Source of the DNA: Lamellibrachia columna | Taxonomy: Eukaryota; Annelida; Polychaeta; Sabellida; Siboglinidae | Direction: 5' to 3' | Length of the DNA stretch: 64,000 nt | Assembly (NCBI GenBank): GCA_963662155.1 | Contig: OY759263.1 | Location: forward strand, 37,243,391-37,307,390 | Notes under the pieces: generated by a model | Seen by the model: only the letters and a program-made list of their open reading frames with translations | The model's database searches: none | Told to the model about the DNA's origin: nothing | Program-made: the position numbers and the translations under genes | Shown here: positions 24,013 to 34,253 of the stretch, in pieces | Layout of the letters: each line of letters opens with the position of its first letter | Numbering within the stretch: position 1 is the first letter of the stretch

Positions 24013-24356
24013 AAGTAAAGTAAAGTAAAGGTATGTTCTTATATAGCGCGGTATCCGGTCCATAGGTCTGCTCAAAGCGCTTTACACTTCACCCCCTGGC
24101 AGACCTGTTCATTCCAAGGCCATCTCAACTTCTTTGGGAAGTATTCAGCCACGCTGCAATTGCTGCGCGAAGGCTATTCGTTCACATATCCACCACTGTC
24201 TGTATTGCCAGGTACTCATTTATACAGCTGAGTGAACTGTGGCAACGTGGGGTGATCAAACTTGCCAAAGGTTCGAAGCGACCGCAGTGGGATTTGAAAC
24301 CGGGTTCTCTCGATTGAGAGTCCGGCCTTCTAACCGGTATGCTATCGCGCCCCACA
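24013..24356 (-). mobile_element. tRNA-derived SINE
   Basis: On the minus strand it begins at 24356 with a tRNA-like head: gcgcgatagcataccggtta (A-box-like tagcataccgg) and, about 45 bp on, ggtttcaaatcc (B-box-like). The body contains aaagcgctttac-type sequence (24077-24087 on the + strand). It ends in a tail of ttta-ctttac repeats at 24013-24030. It lies immediately after the truncated LINE at 24010. Such heads are transcribed by RNA polymerase III in the family. Confidence 0.72.
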
Positions 24357-24627
24357 AAATGAATGTGACTGAATGGTGAACGAAATATATAACTGCTTCT
24401 GAAGTTCTGTGACGGTCTGACAATGTCAATGACTTATTGTCACTCAAAGCAAAGGTATCGTTTTCTCTGTTTTTGGTTGTTTTCTCGGTTGTTTTCTTGG
24501 ACGTTTTGTGGTTGATAATTATTCTAGGCTTTCGTAGTTATTATTTCATTTGTAATAGGGCCTACTGTTGCAAAAAATTCAGAACTAAAAAATGTTCAGT
24601 GGGAAATTAAAACTTTAATTTTCATCC

Positions 24628-24695
24628 CTGCTCTGGTTGCTCATGAACTGCTCTGGTTGCTCGTGAACGGCTCTGGTTGCTCATGAACGGCAAGA
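24628..24695. repeat. 20-bp tandem repeat, about three copies
   Basis: The unit is ctgctctggttgctcatgaa, with cgg variants. Confidence 0.85.
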
Positions 24696-24713
24696 TAGCT
24701 TCGGAATATGCCG

Positions 24714-26077
24714 AGCTTATATACTAATTGAAAATGAACTGTGTGTTATTGGTCAGTTTGTTCTGCGTGGTACGCGTATTGTGTTGCCAGCCAAACTGAG
24801 GTCAGCAGCTCTAGCACTTGCGCATGAAGGTCACCTGGGTGTCGTTGGGACTAAGACCATGCTACGCAGGAAAGTGTGGTGGCCAGGAATGGATCGAGCG
24901 ACGGAGCGACACTGGCGAACGTGCTATGGATGTCAGTTGGTGGCGAGGCCAGATCCGCCGGAGCCATTGAATCCAACTCCACTATCTGACGGGCCATGGG
25001 TCGACATCGCAACAGATTTGATGGGGCCATTCGCTGCTGGTGGTAGTAGACTATTTCACCAGATGCTACGAAGTCGATATTCTGCAAGCTACTACAGCAG
25101 AGAAGGTGATTGACAGCCTTGACAAGATCTTCAGCCGACATGGTTTGCCAGTTACCATAAAATCAGACAACGGTCCACAATTCAAATCAAAAGAGTTTGA
25201 GGCATACTGCGTTGAAAACAAAACTACGCATCTGAAAGTAACTGCAAAGCGGGCACAGGCAAATGGTGAAGTTAAGCGCCAAAATGCTTCACTGCTAAAA
25301 CGCATCAGGATTGCACAAGCTGAAGGGAAGCCCTGGACGAAGGAGCTACGGAAGTACGTAACACTGTCGCTAACACAGGAACGAAGTCTGCCACACAACA
25401 CAACTGGTCGAACTCCAGCCGAGCTATTGTACAAGCTACGAGGTAAGCTACCCGACCTCGGATCCAGCCGGGTGGTAGATCATGATTTACGAGACAGAGA
25501 CAGTGAAGCGAAGGGCAAGTCAAAAATATACGCCGATATGCGACGAGGTGCTTGCTACTCTGAGGTAGAGATGGGCGACAGGGTGCTGGTTCAGCAGGAG
25601 AAAACCAACAAACTGAGCACTCCTTTCAACCCGACCCCACTCACTGTTGTCAGCAAAACTGGGAATAGTCTGGTGATTGAGGCTGATGACGGGGCCCAGT
25701 ATTCCCGGAACACTAGTCTCGTGCGAAAATTCCTGGAACCCGAGAGTGAGAACGTGCGCAGCGATCCCAGACTGCATCACCGACCCAAGTCGCAGCGCCA
25801 TCCACCAACCCAAGTCGCAGCGCCATCCACCGACTCGAGTCGCAGCGCCATCCACCAACCCAAGTCGCCGCGCCATCCACCAACCCAAGTCGCAGCGCCA
25901 TCCACCGACTCGGGTCGCAGCGCCAACCACCGACCCAAGTCACAGCGCCATCCACCGATCCAAGTCGCAGCGCCATCCACCGAGGCTCCGAAAACACTGA
26001 TGAAGCAAATCGTGTCTCCGAGATGCCAGCGAGAGAGGAGAATTCCAAAGCGGTATGAAGACTTCGTATGTGGGTAG
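24714..26077 (+). pseudogene. Ty3/Gypsy integrase (5'-truncated pol)
   Basis: The first part (to about 25040) has the zinc-binding HHCC domain, LALAHEGHLGVVGTKTMLRR then HWRTCYGCQ, and the first catalytic Asp in IATDLMGPF. A frameshift near 25040 moves the reading to VVDYFTRCYEVDIL, the second Asp in KSDNGPQF, and the Glu region in QANGEVKRQN. A C-terminal chromatin/LTR-contacting region follows (DRVLVQQEKTNKLSTPF) and then the 25-bp repeats. Reverse transcriptase and RNase H are missing, so the element is 5'-truncated. A polypurine tract and LTR follow. Confidence 0.88.
25785..25985. repeat. 25-bp tandem repeat in the Gypsy integrase tail
   Basis: About eight copies of agcgccatccaccaacccaa gtcgc. 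Since 25 is not a multiple of three, the repeat is read in all frames in turn, and the stop of the pol frame comes only after it. Confidence 0.92.
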
Positions 26078-26247
26078 ACGATTCCTCGAATACAGACTGT
26101 GTCATGCTTCGATCAACACGAACTGTGCTATGTTCTAACACAACGCTTTATGTGTCCTCATCGAGTTAATATATATACTTATATGTTTTGTTGACATAAT
26201 TAGATGCTTTGTTAATATAGTTATACTTTTTTTAGATGCAATCTAAT

Positions 26248-26540
26248 AAAAGGAGGGATGTAGTGTAGCGAAACTCGTGTGTACGGATGATCGTAAACTC
26301 CGGTCTGTACGGATGATCGTAAACTCCGGTCTGTACGGATGATCGTAAACTCCGGTCTGTACGGATGGTCGTAAACTCCGGTCTGTACGGTAACGGAATC
26401 GGGGGTTCGGAGAATGGAAATAAAAATTTTAATGGTAATCATTGATATATTAAATTCGGAAGTTGAATCGTTTTCCATCTGAGTAAATGTGAGCAGACTG
26501 AAGAAGACAACAGAAAGGGCAGCTCTGCCACTGCTACACA
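26248..26540 (+). mobile_element. Polypurine tract and 3' LTR of the Gypsy element
   Basis: aaaaggaggga at 26248-26258 is followed directly by TGTAGTGTAGCGA, the usual PPT-LTR junction of this group; the LTR seems to end near cactgctaca at 26531-26540. Inside are about four copies of a 26-bp repeat (26279-26390; gtacggatgatcgtaaactc cggtct). No 5' LTR is present. Confidence 0.65.
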
Positions 26541-26572
26541 TTGCTACACATTGCTACACATTGCTACACATA
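26531..26572. repeat. 10-bp tandem repeat at the LTR end
   Basis: Four copies of cattgctaca or its ca-shifted form, directly after the presumed LTR end. Confidence 0.8.
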
Positions 26573-26579
26573 TCAGTGG

Positions 26580-26960
26580 CGTGGATGTTGGTGTTCTACA
26601 GGTAGCCTTCGCTGAAATTCTCTCAGACTATGATGTTCTTAAAACTTTGAGAAAAAGTTTATATCCACAGGAACTTTCTGATAAACTCGATTTTCTTGCT
26701 GCAAAGACTGAACAGTTGTACAGAGCAATGAACAGAAAGAAAACGGAATAACCGACCTGGAAAAGAGAGTAGTGTCTCTAGAACTACAAAAAAACATGCT
26801 AGACCAGTACAGCAGAAGAGCAAATCTGAGATTCGAAGGAATCTCAGAAGCTGTTGGTACACCAGAACTCGACAAGGAACTCTTACGTATTCTAAACGAC
26901 AGCATGAAATTGATTCCCAAAGTGCAGTCCGAGGAAACTCAACGAGCGCACATAATCTAA
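26580..26960 (+). pseudogene. LINE ORF1 fragment (coiled coil and start of RNA-binding domain)
   Basis: Two frames, joined by a frameshift near 26750, read as a coiled coil, with a hydrophobic heptad pattern through DKLDFLAAKTEQLY and VVSLELQKNMLDQYSRRANL, and then FEGISEAVGTPELDKELL. The QYSRR-NLRF-GI signature is typical of the start of the RRM in LINE ORF1 proteins, which bind element RNA. The fragment stops before the microsatellite at 26971. Confidence 0.7.
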
Positions 26961-26970
26961 AACCCTATAT

Positions 26971-26972
26971 GA

Positions 26973-27048
<76 letters not shown>

Positions 27049-27050
27049 CG
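26971..27050. repeat. (ACGC)n microsatellite, about 20 copies
   Basis: Uninterrupted acgc tetranucleotide followed by gtgtgtg; an alternating purine-pyrimidine tract. Confidence 0.98.
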
Positions 27051-27562
27051 TGTGTGTGACATTATTTGTGAACTACTGTATTCACGTGATTGTCTTTTTT
27101 GAAATTGATTAAGATTTTATACCGGACGTTTTGTGCACCCTCACTGCATAATCTTTTTAAAACCTTTTCACGGCGTTAATTGTAGGCCAACGGAGAAACT
27201 TTGGCTTATACATGCTGTTATATGACCATAACAGTATTTTTTATTTTTTTTAGTTTTGTTTTGGATAGGTATACTGTGTTACAGTAATACAATAATGGAC
27301 AATAATGGACAATAATGATGCCTTGCGTAATTAACTGAACAAACGTTTTCACACCGTTTCACTGCGTTAAAACTGGCCGATGCAGAGACGTTGGCTTATG
27401 TGAATCGCCAGCTTATCTATGCGTATTACGCTGTTAAGATATGTGGAAGTTAATAGAAAAATATTGTTCATATATATCTATCAGATCATATTAAATATTT
27501 TTTGTCGGATTAATTTCATATAATGGAAAGTACCGTCCATATTATGCAAAATTGTAAATCAA
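27051..27562. other. Non-coding DNA with two diverged copies of one segment
   Basis: Segments at about 27163-27222 and 27348-27405 resemble each other (ttttcac-gcgttaa, ggcc-a-g-agaaactttggctta). They may be parts of an old duplication. Nothing else recognised. Confidence 0.4.
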
Positions 27563-27691
27563 ATGGCCTTTGATGAACTATTCCTATCATATTTAGGAGG
27601 TATTCAAAACAACAGTTCAAGTGATATATTAGATATAAATGATACTGAGATTAATGAATTACAAATAATACGTCGCTCGTTTTATTCATAA
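27563..27691 (+). pseudogene. Short ORF resembling a LINE ORF2 N-terminus
   Basis: A 42-codon frame beginning MAFDELFLSYLGGIQNNSS and ending in NELQIIRRSFYS. The acidic, Asn-rich style recalls the N-terminus of bicistronic LINE ORF2 proteins, and a LINE ORF1 piece lies upstream on the same strand, but I cannot name a family. The stop at 27689 is followed by another, opposite-strand LINE. Confidence 0.3.
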
Positions 27692-27699
27692 CATGAGGG

Positions 27700-28110
27700 G
27701 CATGGCAATTAAGTGTCCATGCATTACAATATTCCCACAAAATTGTCGAGAAAGTCAAAGTTATCTGATCTAGGCTGAGTGCTGTTCTGTCCATGGGCTC
27801 ACAACAATCATTGCCAGTAGCTATACCTATGTCTATTGTTGTTGCTCTCCTCCTTTTCCCTGTAGTCCGGGGTGAGGCTGGCACTGATACCGGTCGTCGA
27901 TTTGTTTCCCCTTCTTCTTCATAACTAGTCCCATTTTACTACTGTCTCCACCAATCGTTTCCACTCCCCTCTATCCCTCACCCTCATTCTCCATTCTCTC
28001 CCACTAAATGTCTCTTCACGCAGTCCTCCCATCTAGTCTTGGTCTTCCTCTTTTTCTTCTACCCTCCACCCCAAGCGTATCCACTCTCTTCGTCAATCGA
28101 TCGTACCCCT
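27700..28110 (-). pseudogene. LINE reverse transcriptase C-terminus (3' part of a split copy)
   Basis: On the minus strand it reads DRLTKRVDTLGVEGRRKRGR, PRL, then in shifted frames WEDCVKRHL-like sequence and the 3' end. This is the basic C-terminal tail that follows the RT of several LINE groups. It is the continuation of the fragment at 31740-32365, separated by the LTR element. Confidence 0.72.
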
Positions 28111-28130
28111 TGTTAAAGATTCATGTTTTA

Positions 28131-28294
28131 TGTAGTTTCCATAGTTCCGTTGCGCCAGAGTTCGTCTTTTATATGTGGCAGTGTTCCAACATCTAAAAAT
28201 AAGCAGCTTGTTCAACTGGCATTGAGATTGTTTGTTTGAGTAATTCTGCCTGTTAGCAGACCAGTAATAATCATTACTATACGCAGTGATCAAC
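28131..28294 (+). mobile_element. 5' LTR of a Ty3/Gypsy element
   Basis: About 164 bp, TGTAGTTTCC to GTGATCAAC, matching 31569-31739 with scattered differences. The similarity may extend 20 bp further left, to tgttaaag at 28111. It is followed by tggtggaagcggtctgg, a possible primer-binding site of the tggtg type. The internal region follows on the + strand. Confidence 0.88.
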
Positions 28295-28429
28295 ATGGTG
28301 GAAGCGGTCTGGTGGCAGATATCTGAGAAGTCCAACAAAGTGCAATCTGCTGTGATATTACATTGTGCAGGGCCACAAATGATTGACATTTACGAACATT
28401 TTGAGTGGAAAAAATTAAGATGGCCCAGA

Positions 28430-28990
28430 TATGTCAGTAGAAGAAAGAAATGATCCTGCGAATGTGTTGAAGAAAATATTGCAACCCAAGACAGTCAGAA
28501 ATGTTTCAGACACACATATTTTGGAATGTGCAATGGCAAAACCCCTTTGACATTTTCTTAACCGAGCTACGTAATCGTGCATATGCTTGTAACTTCGAAG
28601 AGAGGGACATAATGACCCGAGACGAAATCGCATTCACTGCAAAAGGTAAAATTCAGGATTTATTATTCGTCGTGCATATGAGCAAAGCACACAGTATGCC
28701 AAAGAGATGAATGTCAGTGGCAGTGCTAGTCATAACATTGACAAAGTGAGTACTACACGCTCATCACATTCGCAGGCAGCAAAACAACCACGTGCATCGT
28801 ATACAAGACAAACCAGACAACATACTCGTATAAAGCAAGATCGTACAGAGATGGTGACTGTCATTTCTGTGGGGGCAATTAAAAAGAAAAAAAATCGAAA
28901 TGTCCTGCATGGGGAAAACGTGTGATGGTTGCCATGGACGTAACCATTTCAAAGTGAAGTGTAGAAAGAGAAAAGTGCATGCAATGAACA
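28430..28990 (+). pseudogene. Gypsy gag: capsid part and zinc knuckle
   Basis: The capsid-like segment FDIFLTELRNRAYACNFEE (28544-28600) with RDEIAF is followed in shifted frames by a nucleocapsid with two Cys-containing blocks, CHFCGG and CPAWGKTCDGCHGRNHFKV, of the type CxxCx..H..C. Frameshifts and stops break it. Protease and the N-terminal half of RT, expected next, appear deleted. Confidence 0.72.
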
Positions 28991-29104
28991 CTAAGAAGAA
29001 TCTGGATGATTCCTATGCAAAATGGTTAGCGTCAGTGGGCAGAAACGTGTTACTGCACTCATGAAGATCATGAGTGTAACGTCACGTTCACACTTGACTG
29101 GCAT

Positions 29105-29806
29105 GTGAAACTTGATGAAGAATCTAGTAAGCTGACGACGATGATCACACCGTCAGGTCGTTATCGTTGGGCAAGACTACCATTCGGACTAAAAGTGTCG
29201 TCAGAACACTTCCAGAAACATCTACACCATACAATCGCAGACCTTAATGGTGTCGTGTGCGTCGCGGACGACATCATAATTGTTGGATGTGGGACAACTG
29301 AGGAGCTGACAGACCGGGATCGTGCCAAAAATCTGGAAATGCTCCTGGAGCTATGTAGCAAATGCAACATCCGAGTCAACGATGAAAAGATGGCACTGAA
29401 GCAAACAGAAGTAGAATTATTGGGTCACGAGATCACAAGAGATGGCATTGAGGCAAGCCAAGAGAAGGTCAAGGCGGTCGTCGAGATGCCAGCACCAACA
29501 GACGTCACCGTTGTACGTCGCCTCTGTGGAATGGTACAGTATTTGGCGCATTACACGTCAAACTTAGCTGATGACATGGAACCCATCCATGCCCTGACAA
29601 GGAGCAACACAGAGTTTGTGTGGTCATCGGCATGCCAGGATGCTTTCAGTCGCCTCAATAGAAAGTTAAGTGAAACACCAGTACTCGCTTACTACAACCC
29701 AGGCGTGACATTGGTACTGCAAGTCGACAGCAGAAGAGGTGGTCTTGGAGCTGCTCTCACGCAAAATGGCAAACCAATCGAATATGCATCGAGGAATGTA
29801 CGATAA
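29105..29806 (+). pseudogene. Gypsy reverse transcriptase and start of RNase H
   Basis: A 233-codon open frame: TPSGRYRWARLPFGLKVSSE, the catalytic motif VADDIIIVG (usual YxDD replaced by VADD), NDEKMALKQTEVELLGHEI, RRLCGMVQYLAHY, and the RNase H entry with YYNPGVTLVLQVDSRRGGL and ALTQNGKPIEYASRNV. The N-terminal RT fingers and protease are missing and the frame stops inside RNase H at 29806. Confidence 0.88.
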
Positions 29807-30151
29807 AACGAGAGAAATTGAGAAAGAAACTTTTGCTCTTGTGTATAGACTAGAGAAATTCGACCGGTACACATAGAAAGGAAAGGGATGGTTCACAATG
29901 ACCGCAAACCGTTAGCAGCAATCCTCTCAGTCATGCGCCAAGGAGACTGCAAAATATTATGATGAGATTGTATCGTTGATATCGAATTTCACTACGTGAA
30001 AGATGTACAGATGTATTTGGCAGATACACTAAGTTCCGGACCAGCGAGTACATTGTGAATGGATGGCCTGATACCAAACAAGAGGTACCAGCTGAGATAA
30101 GGCCATACTTCGATGTGAGGGATACACTAAAGCCAGGAGAATGAAGTAATC

Positions 30152-30978
30152 TTGAAGGGCGAGAGAATAGTGATTCCCAGTGAACTGCGAACAGACATGA
30201 AGAAGCGTCTTCATGCTGCACACCTTGGTTATGACAATATGATGCGTAGAGCACGAGAGACAATCTTTTGGCATGGAATGTACCAAGATGTGAAGCAAAT
30301 GGCAGATAATAATGTTACTTGTCAGGAGTTGAAACCAGCTAGTCCCAGGGAAACACTGCTACAACATGAGGTTGGGAATGTACCATGGGATAAAATAGGC
30401 TGTGATTTATTCGAAATCAGTGGGTGCAATTACTTAATTGTGATTGACTATTTCTGCAACTTCATCGAGGTCGATCTGACGACAACCGCAACAAGAAAAT
30501 GTGTGTCAGATTTGGTACACCGAGACAAAATTAATTGAGTCTGATGGAGGACCTCAATTCACCTCAAAGAATTTTAAGTATTTGTGAAGGCATGGGGCAT
30601 TGACCATGTCACTTCATCACCAAACCATCAACACACGAATGGCAAGGCAGAATCCGCAGTAAAGCTTGTGAAAGCCATGATGGAAAATTGTGTGAAAACT
30701 GGTACTGACCAGTACTTGGCACTTTTGGAGCTGCGAAACACTCCAAGACAGGACACGCTAGTCCTGCAGAAATGATGTTCTCACTGAAACTACTGTCAAT
30801 ACTACCAGCAGTCAGAAACTCATCCAAATCATGTCATGATCCTGCGAAGCGAGTTAAGCGTCAGAAGTCTATGAAGAAATATTATGACAAACGCGCTCAT
30901 AATTTGCCACAGAAGCAAACCAGTCAGTGTTCTTTCGCAAATTGGAAAATGACCGCTGGTAAAAGGGTCGAGGTGTAG
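30152..30978 (+). pseudogene. Gypsy integrase
   Basis: In three frames: RRARETIFWHGMYQDVKQM with HLGY upstream (zinc-binding domain; the first Cys of the usual pair is absent, only VTCQELK remains), the first catalytic Asp in KIGCDLFEI, VIDYFCNFIEVDL, the second Asp in ESDGGPQFTSKNF (near 30538), and HTNGKAESAVKLVK with the catalytic Glu (30584-30775). The C-terminal domain follows to about 31270 (GESGGVYRRNRVHIRPT). Several stops and shifts. Confidence 0.83.
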
Positions 30979-31311
30979 CTACGCACAGTGATCGTGCTTA
31001 CATAGTGAGTGGTGAATCAGGTGGTGTGTATCGCAGAAACAGAGTACACATCCGTCCTACAACTGTGACAGTTCAGGACAGTGAGCCACTCGTGTCGGTG
31101 AACTCAATGCCAGTCGCAGTTGAGGAACTAATTTCTTCACCACCAGTCACAGGGGAAGTGCTAGAACCTCCAACACCAATCGTACCTGATGTGCCAGCTG
31201 AGTCAACACTTGTATCTGACCTACCACTCCGGACAAGGCAGAAACAAACTTACCTGAAGGACTACGTATAAGTGGTACAAACTGTGTGAAAGGAAACCAA
31301 TCATAGGAACA

Positions 31312-31524
31312 ACATTCTGAGAGGACTCTAGTAACCCTATGTGTGAAATATGTTACTGTTGTCCAAGTCTCTAATCCTGAACAACATTCTGTGAGGACTC
31401 TAGTAACCCTATGTGTGAAATATGTTACTGTTGTCCAAGTCTCTAATCCTGAACAACATTCTGTGAGGACTCTAGTAACCCTATGTGTGAAATATGTTAC
31501 TGTTGTCCAAGTCTCTAATCCTGA
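31312..31524. repeat. 72-bp tandem repeat, about three copies, before the 3' LTR
   Basis: The unit starts ggactctagtaaccctatgt and continues gtgaaatatgttactgttgt, ccaagtctctaatcctgaac; three nearly identical copies. Since 72 is a multiple of three, both strands carry clean repeated ORFs, which I do not consider coding. Confidence 0.95.
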
Positions 31525-31568
31525 ACTGTTCAAGCTAGAGTTTGAGATCTGTGGAATGACGTTTTTTT

Positions 31569-31739
31569 TGTAGTTTCCGTAGTTCCGTTGCGTCAGAGTT
31601 CGTCATTTATATGTGGCAATGTTCCAACATCTAAAAATAAACGTAGGTTGTTCAACTGGCATTGAGATTGTATAGTTTGAGTAATTCTGCCTGTTAGCAG
31701 ACCAGTAATAATAATTAATAACTATACGCAGTGATCAAC
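31569..31739 (+). mobile_element. 3' LTR of the Ty3/Gypsy element
   Basis: Matches 28131-28294 over its length (gttccgttgcgtcagagttc, caactggcattgagattg, ctgcctgttagcagaccagt), with an added aataatt near its end. It interrupts the minus-strand LINE RT that resumes at 31740. No clear target duplication is visible. Confidence 0.88.
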
Positions 31740-32365
31740 TTCCATTCTTTCCACATGTCCAGCCCACTTAGTCTTAGCCGGCTCCTCACCAGCTTCCTTG
31801 TGAGACTCACCAACTTCCTCCCTCAGCTCCTCCATTCTTCGCTTTCGATTCTTTTACCCCTGCAATTTTTTTCACCCAGTTATTCTCACAAACTCGCAGT
31901 CTTTCTTGTTGTTTTTCTGTCATCGCCATGGTCTCGAGTCTAGGTCGTATAGGTATATGCTGGTATGTATGCATGAGTTAAGATTCGAATACTTTTAGCT
32001 TTCGAAATATGTGTCGATCTCCCATCACCCCTTCCACTTTCCTCCACGCGCTCGCCCCAGCTTGTACTCTCCTGCGAATTTCCGTCTCCGTGCCGCCGTC
32101 CCCGCAAACCGCTCCACCCAGATATACAAAGCTGTCTCTCAGTTTCTTCCCATCCAGTCTTATCATAAGACTGGTGTCAAGATGTTTTTTTCTGCTGCCC
32201 GACCCAATTAAAGCACCTCCGTCTTCTCTAGACTTACTCTCAATCCATGTTTGCCAAAGATTTCCTTCCAATCTACCAACCGCTCTTGAAGATCTACCTC
32301 ACTGTCCGCTACCACTGCCAGGTCATCGGCGTATAGCAACTTGCGGAAAATGTCCTATGTGCTCG
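31740..32365 (-). pseudogene. LINE reverse transcriptase (5' part of a split copy)
   Basis: On the minus strand: YADDLAVVADSEVDLQERL (catalytic motif, about 32290-32345), GKHGLRVSLEKTEVL, then FVYLGGAVCGDGGTETEIRR and SAWRKVEGVMGDRHI, and KWAGHVERMEV at the left edge. Sequence upstream of the YADD block is missing, so the copy is 5'-truncated. Its C-terminal end continues at 27700-28110. Confidence 0.82.
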
Positions 32366-32479
32366 CTATAAGGCTATTAAATATAGGTCTCAAAACCCCT
32401 TCAACGCGGAACTGACAACTTGCCGGTGTGATGAATTAATATTTATTGCATTGACATTATAACGCCAACCTAGCCTATG

Positions 32480-32693
32480 TAATAAACAACTCCTACACTG
32501 GATGGCGCTCCGAGACAAAACAGGAAATGACGTTGTTGGCGGTGTGGAGACTCCCGTAGCGTAGAAAATGCATAATTGCACGAAATCGCGATAAAACTGG
32601 GCAGTTTTGGCCGCAACAGGACGTAGAGAAGCATGTAGAAAATGTCTCGAACATGTAGAAAATTGTCACGCGGATAGTTTGCCGCCTGGAGTA
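32480..32693 (+). promoter_or_regulatory. CpG-richer region, candidate chimaerin promoter and 5' UTR
   Basis: CpG and GC content are visibly higher here and to about 33020 than in the flanking AT-rich DNA, and a tgacgt half-site lies at about 32527. A candidate short first coding exon with a perfect GTAAGT donor follows. No TATA box is evident. This is inference from composition and position. Confidence 0.3.
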
Positions 32694-32706
32694 ATGGATC
32701 GGCAGG
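32694..32706 (+). CDS. CHN1/CHN2: Candidate first coding exon of chimaerin (MDRQ)
   Basis: ATG at 32694 starts M-D-R-Q plus one base, then a perfect donor, cagg|gtaagt. Its phase 1 end joins the exon at 41265 (entered with one base needed) to give MDRQ-E-DDEV. This is close in length to the short lead of vertebrate alpha2-chimaerin before its WKSY motif. It would imply an 8.6-kb first intron. The fit is phase and position only, with no homologous residues to prove it. Confidence 0.42.
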
Positions 32707-32861
32707 GTAAGTCGACTGTCCAGATTCCGGGTGAAATTAGAATGCTCTGCACTGAACGACTTCCAATAAACCCGTCGCTTCCGCTGTCATTTGACATTTT
32801 CACTCGGTTGCTCGGGGTTTCTCCGTGCGCCCTCGAGCTGACAGTGGACGACGGAGAATAG

Positions 32862-34253
32862 TTAGCCATGCTATTTGTTTAACGTTAATTAATGCGTGGC
32901 GTCAGAGCTGATAGCGATACTCAATGTCGGCCAGTGTTGCGTTGTGCGTTATATTATGGGTCCTTGTTTATTTGTTTAACATGAAACAAGGAAGAGAAGC
33001 ACTACGTCACTACGCTACGGTAGGCGCCGGTTGATCTATTTATCGCTTTATGTGATAAACGTATACTTTAGTTCAGTAAATTCCGTGATGTGTATGTGAT
33101 GATCTTTCCACTTAAGTTTTGACAATATCATCCTCTAATATTCCTGTAGTCAATTCTAAATGTTGTTGCTTTTAAAAATATGACTAGCAATTGCCAAAGG
33201 TTTACATGGACCGGTCCACTGTCGGGTGTCGGATGTTTCGGCCCATAAGGGGTTCGACCCATGGGCTGAACCAACCATTTTCGCAACTGGTGAACCGTGA
33301 AGTGTTCTCGTTCACATGGGCTGAATCAACCGTGTATACAACCAGTGCTAGCGGGCTCCGTGGATCGAAATGACTATTGTATTCTGAATGGAAACTGGGG
33401 TCTATGGACCTTATTACGTTCGTTATTTTCTACTTGACTGTTTGTGACTTGCGCGTTGTAACTTGGAAATGTTATACGCTTAATTATTAGCATTTCTGAA
33501 TCTTGAAAAACATACATATGCGTTCAGAATTAAATTGTTTTTATTACACATAAACATATATACAGATGAAGATGCAAAAACAAGTTTAAAACTTGACATT
33601 TAATGGGGATATTATTAATTTCTGATTTTTATTCACCCGACAGCATTTCAACATGCCACAGGTGAATGGGCGACTTGATTTCTGAAGCCCTGACATTATG
33701 TAGTCAGTTGGTTTAATCACCAAATTAATAAAGCATTTTAATACATAGATGATACCAAATATACCAAAGTATTAACATATATACAAAAACAAGTTAAAAA
33801 TTATATTAGCCAGTTGGTTGATAACCTTAGATTTAAAAGTCAATTAATATTATTCTCTAAAAATGTTTATTAGATAATATCATCTGTAATAAATAAACAA
33901 ATATTATATGTAACATATAATATCACTAAATAAATATTCAGTAGTCGTAGAATTGTCAGATGCCTAATCAAGTTGTAAACATTTCCCAACTTTGACGATA
34001 GTAGTCGATCGGTTGATAACCTAAAATTTACTATGTCAAGCGCCTTCCGTTATATTATGGATATTGCTTTATAATAATTATATATTATTATTACTGTATT
34101 AGCATGTCGCTGTGTGTGTGTATATTTCTGCGCGAATCAGACTGTAGGCCGAAGTTATTATTCTTAGAATTCCGCCACTTAGAAATCCCCTAATAGCATG
34201 GGCCAAATCGACCGTAGCTGATTTCTGTTATATAATACTTGTCTCAACTAGTA
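32862..34253. other. Chimaerin intron 1 candidate, nothing coding
   Basis: No coding sequence supported. A short imperfect repeat (catgggctgaa-caacc) occurs at 33260 and 33317. The rest is AT-rich. Confidence 0.45.

Noticed and set aside
24290..24356. A genuine tRNA gene
   Set aside because: The A- and B-box-like words are degenerate, the arms do not form a full cloverleaf by eye, and a SINE body and tail follow.
32607..32861. 84-codon + strand frame as a separate gene
   Set aside because: No ATG before 32694 in this frame, no homology recognised, and a perfect splice donor lies inside it; a first exon of chimaerin is a better reading.
33191..33373. 60-codon + strand ORF
   Set aside because: Contains a short internal repeat, no recognisable domain and no splice context.
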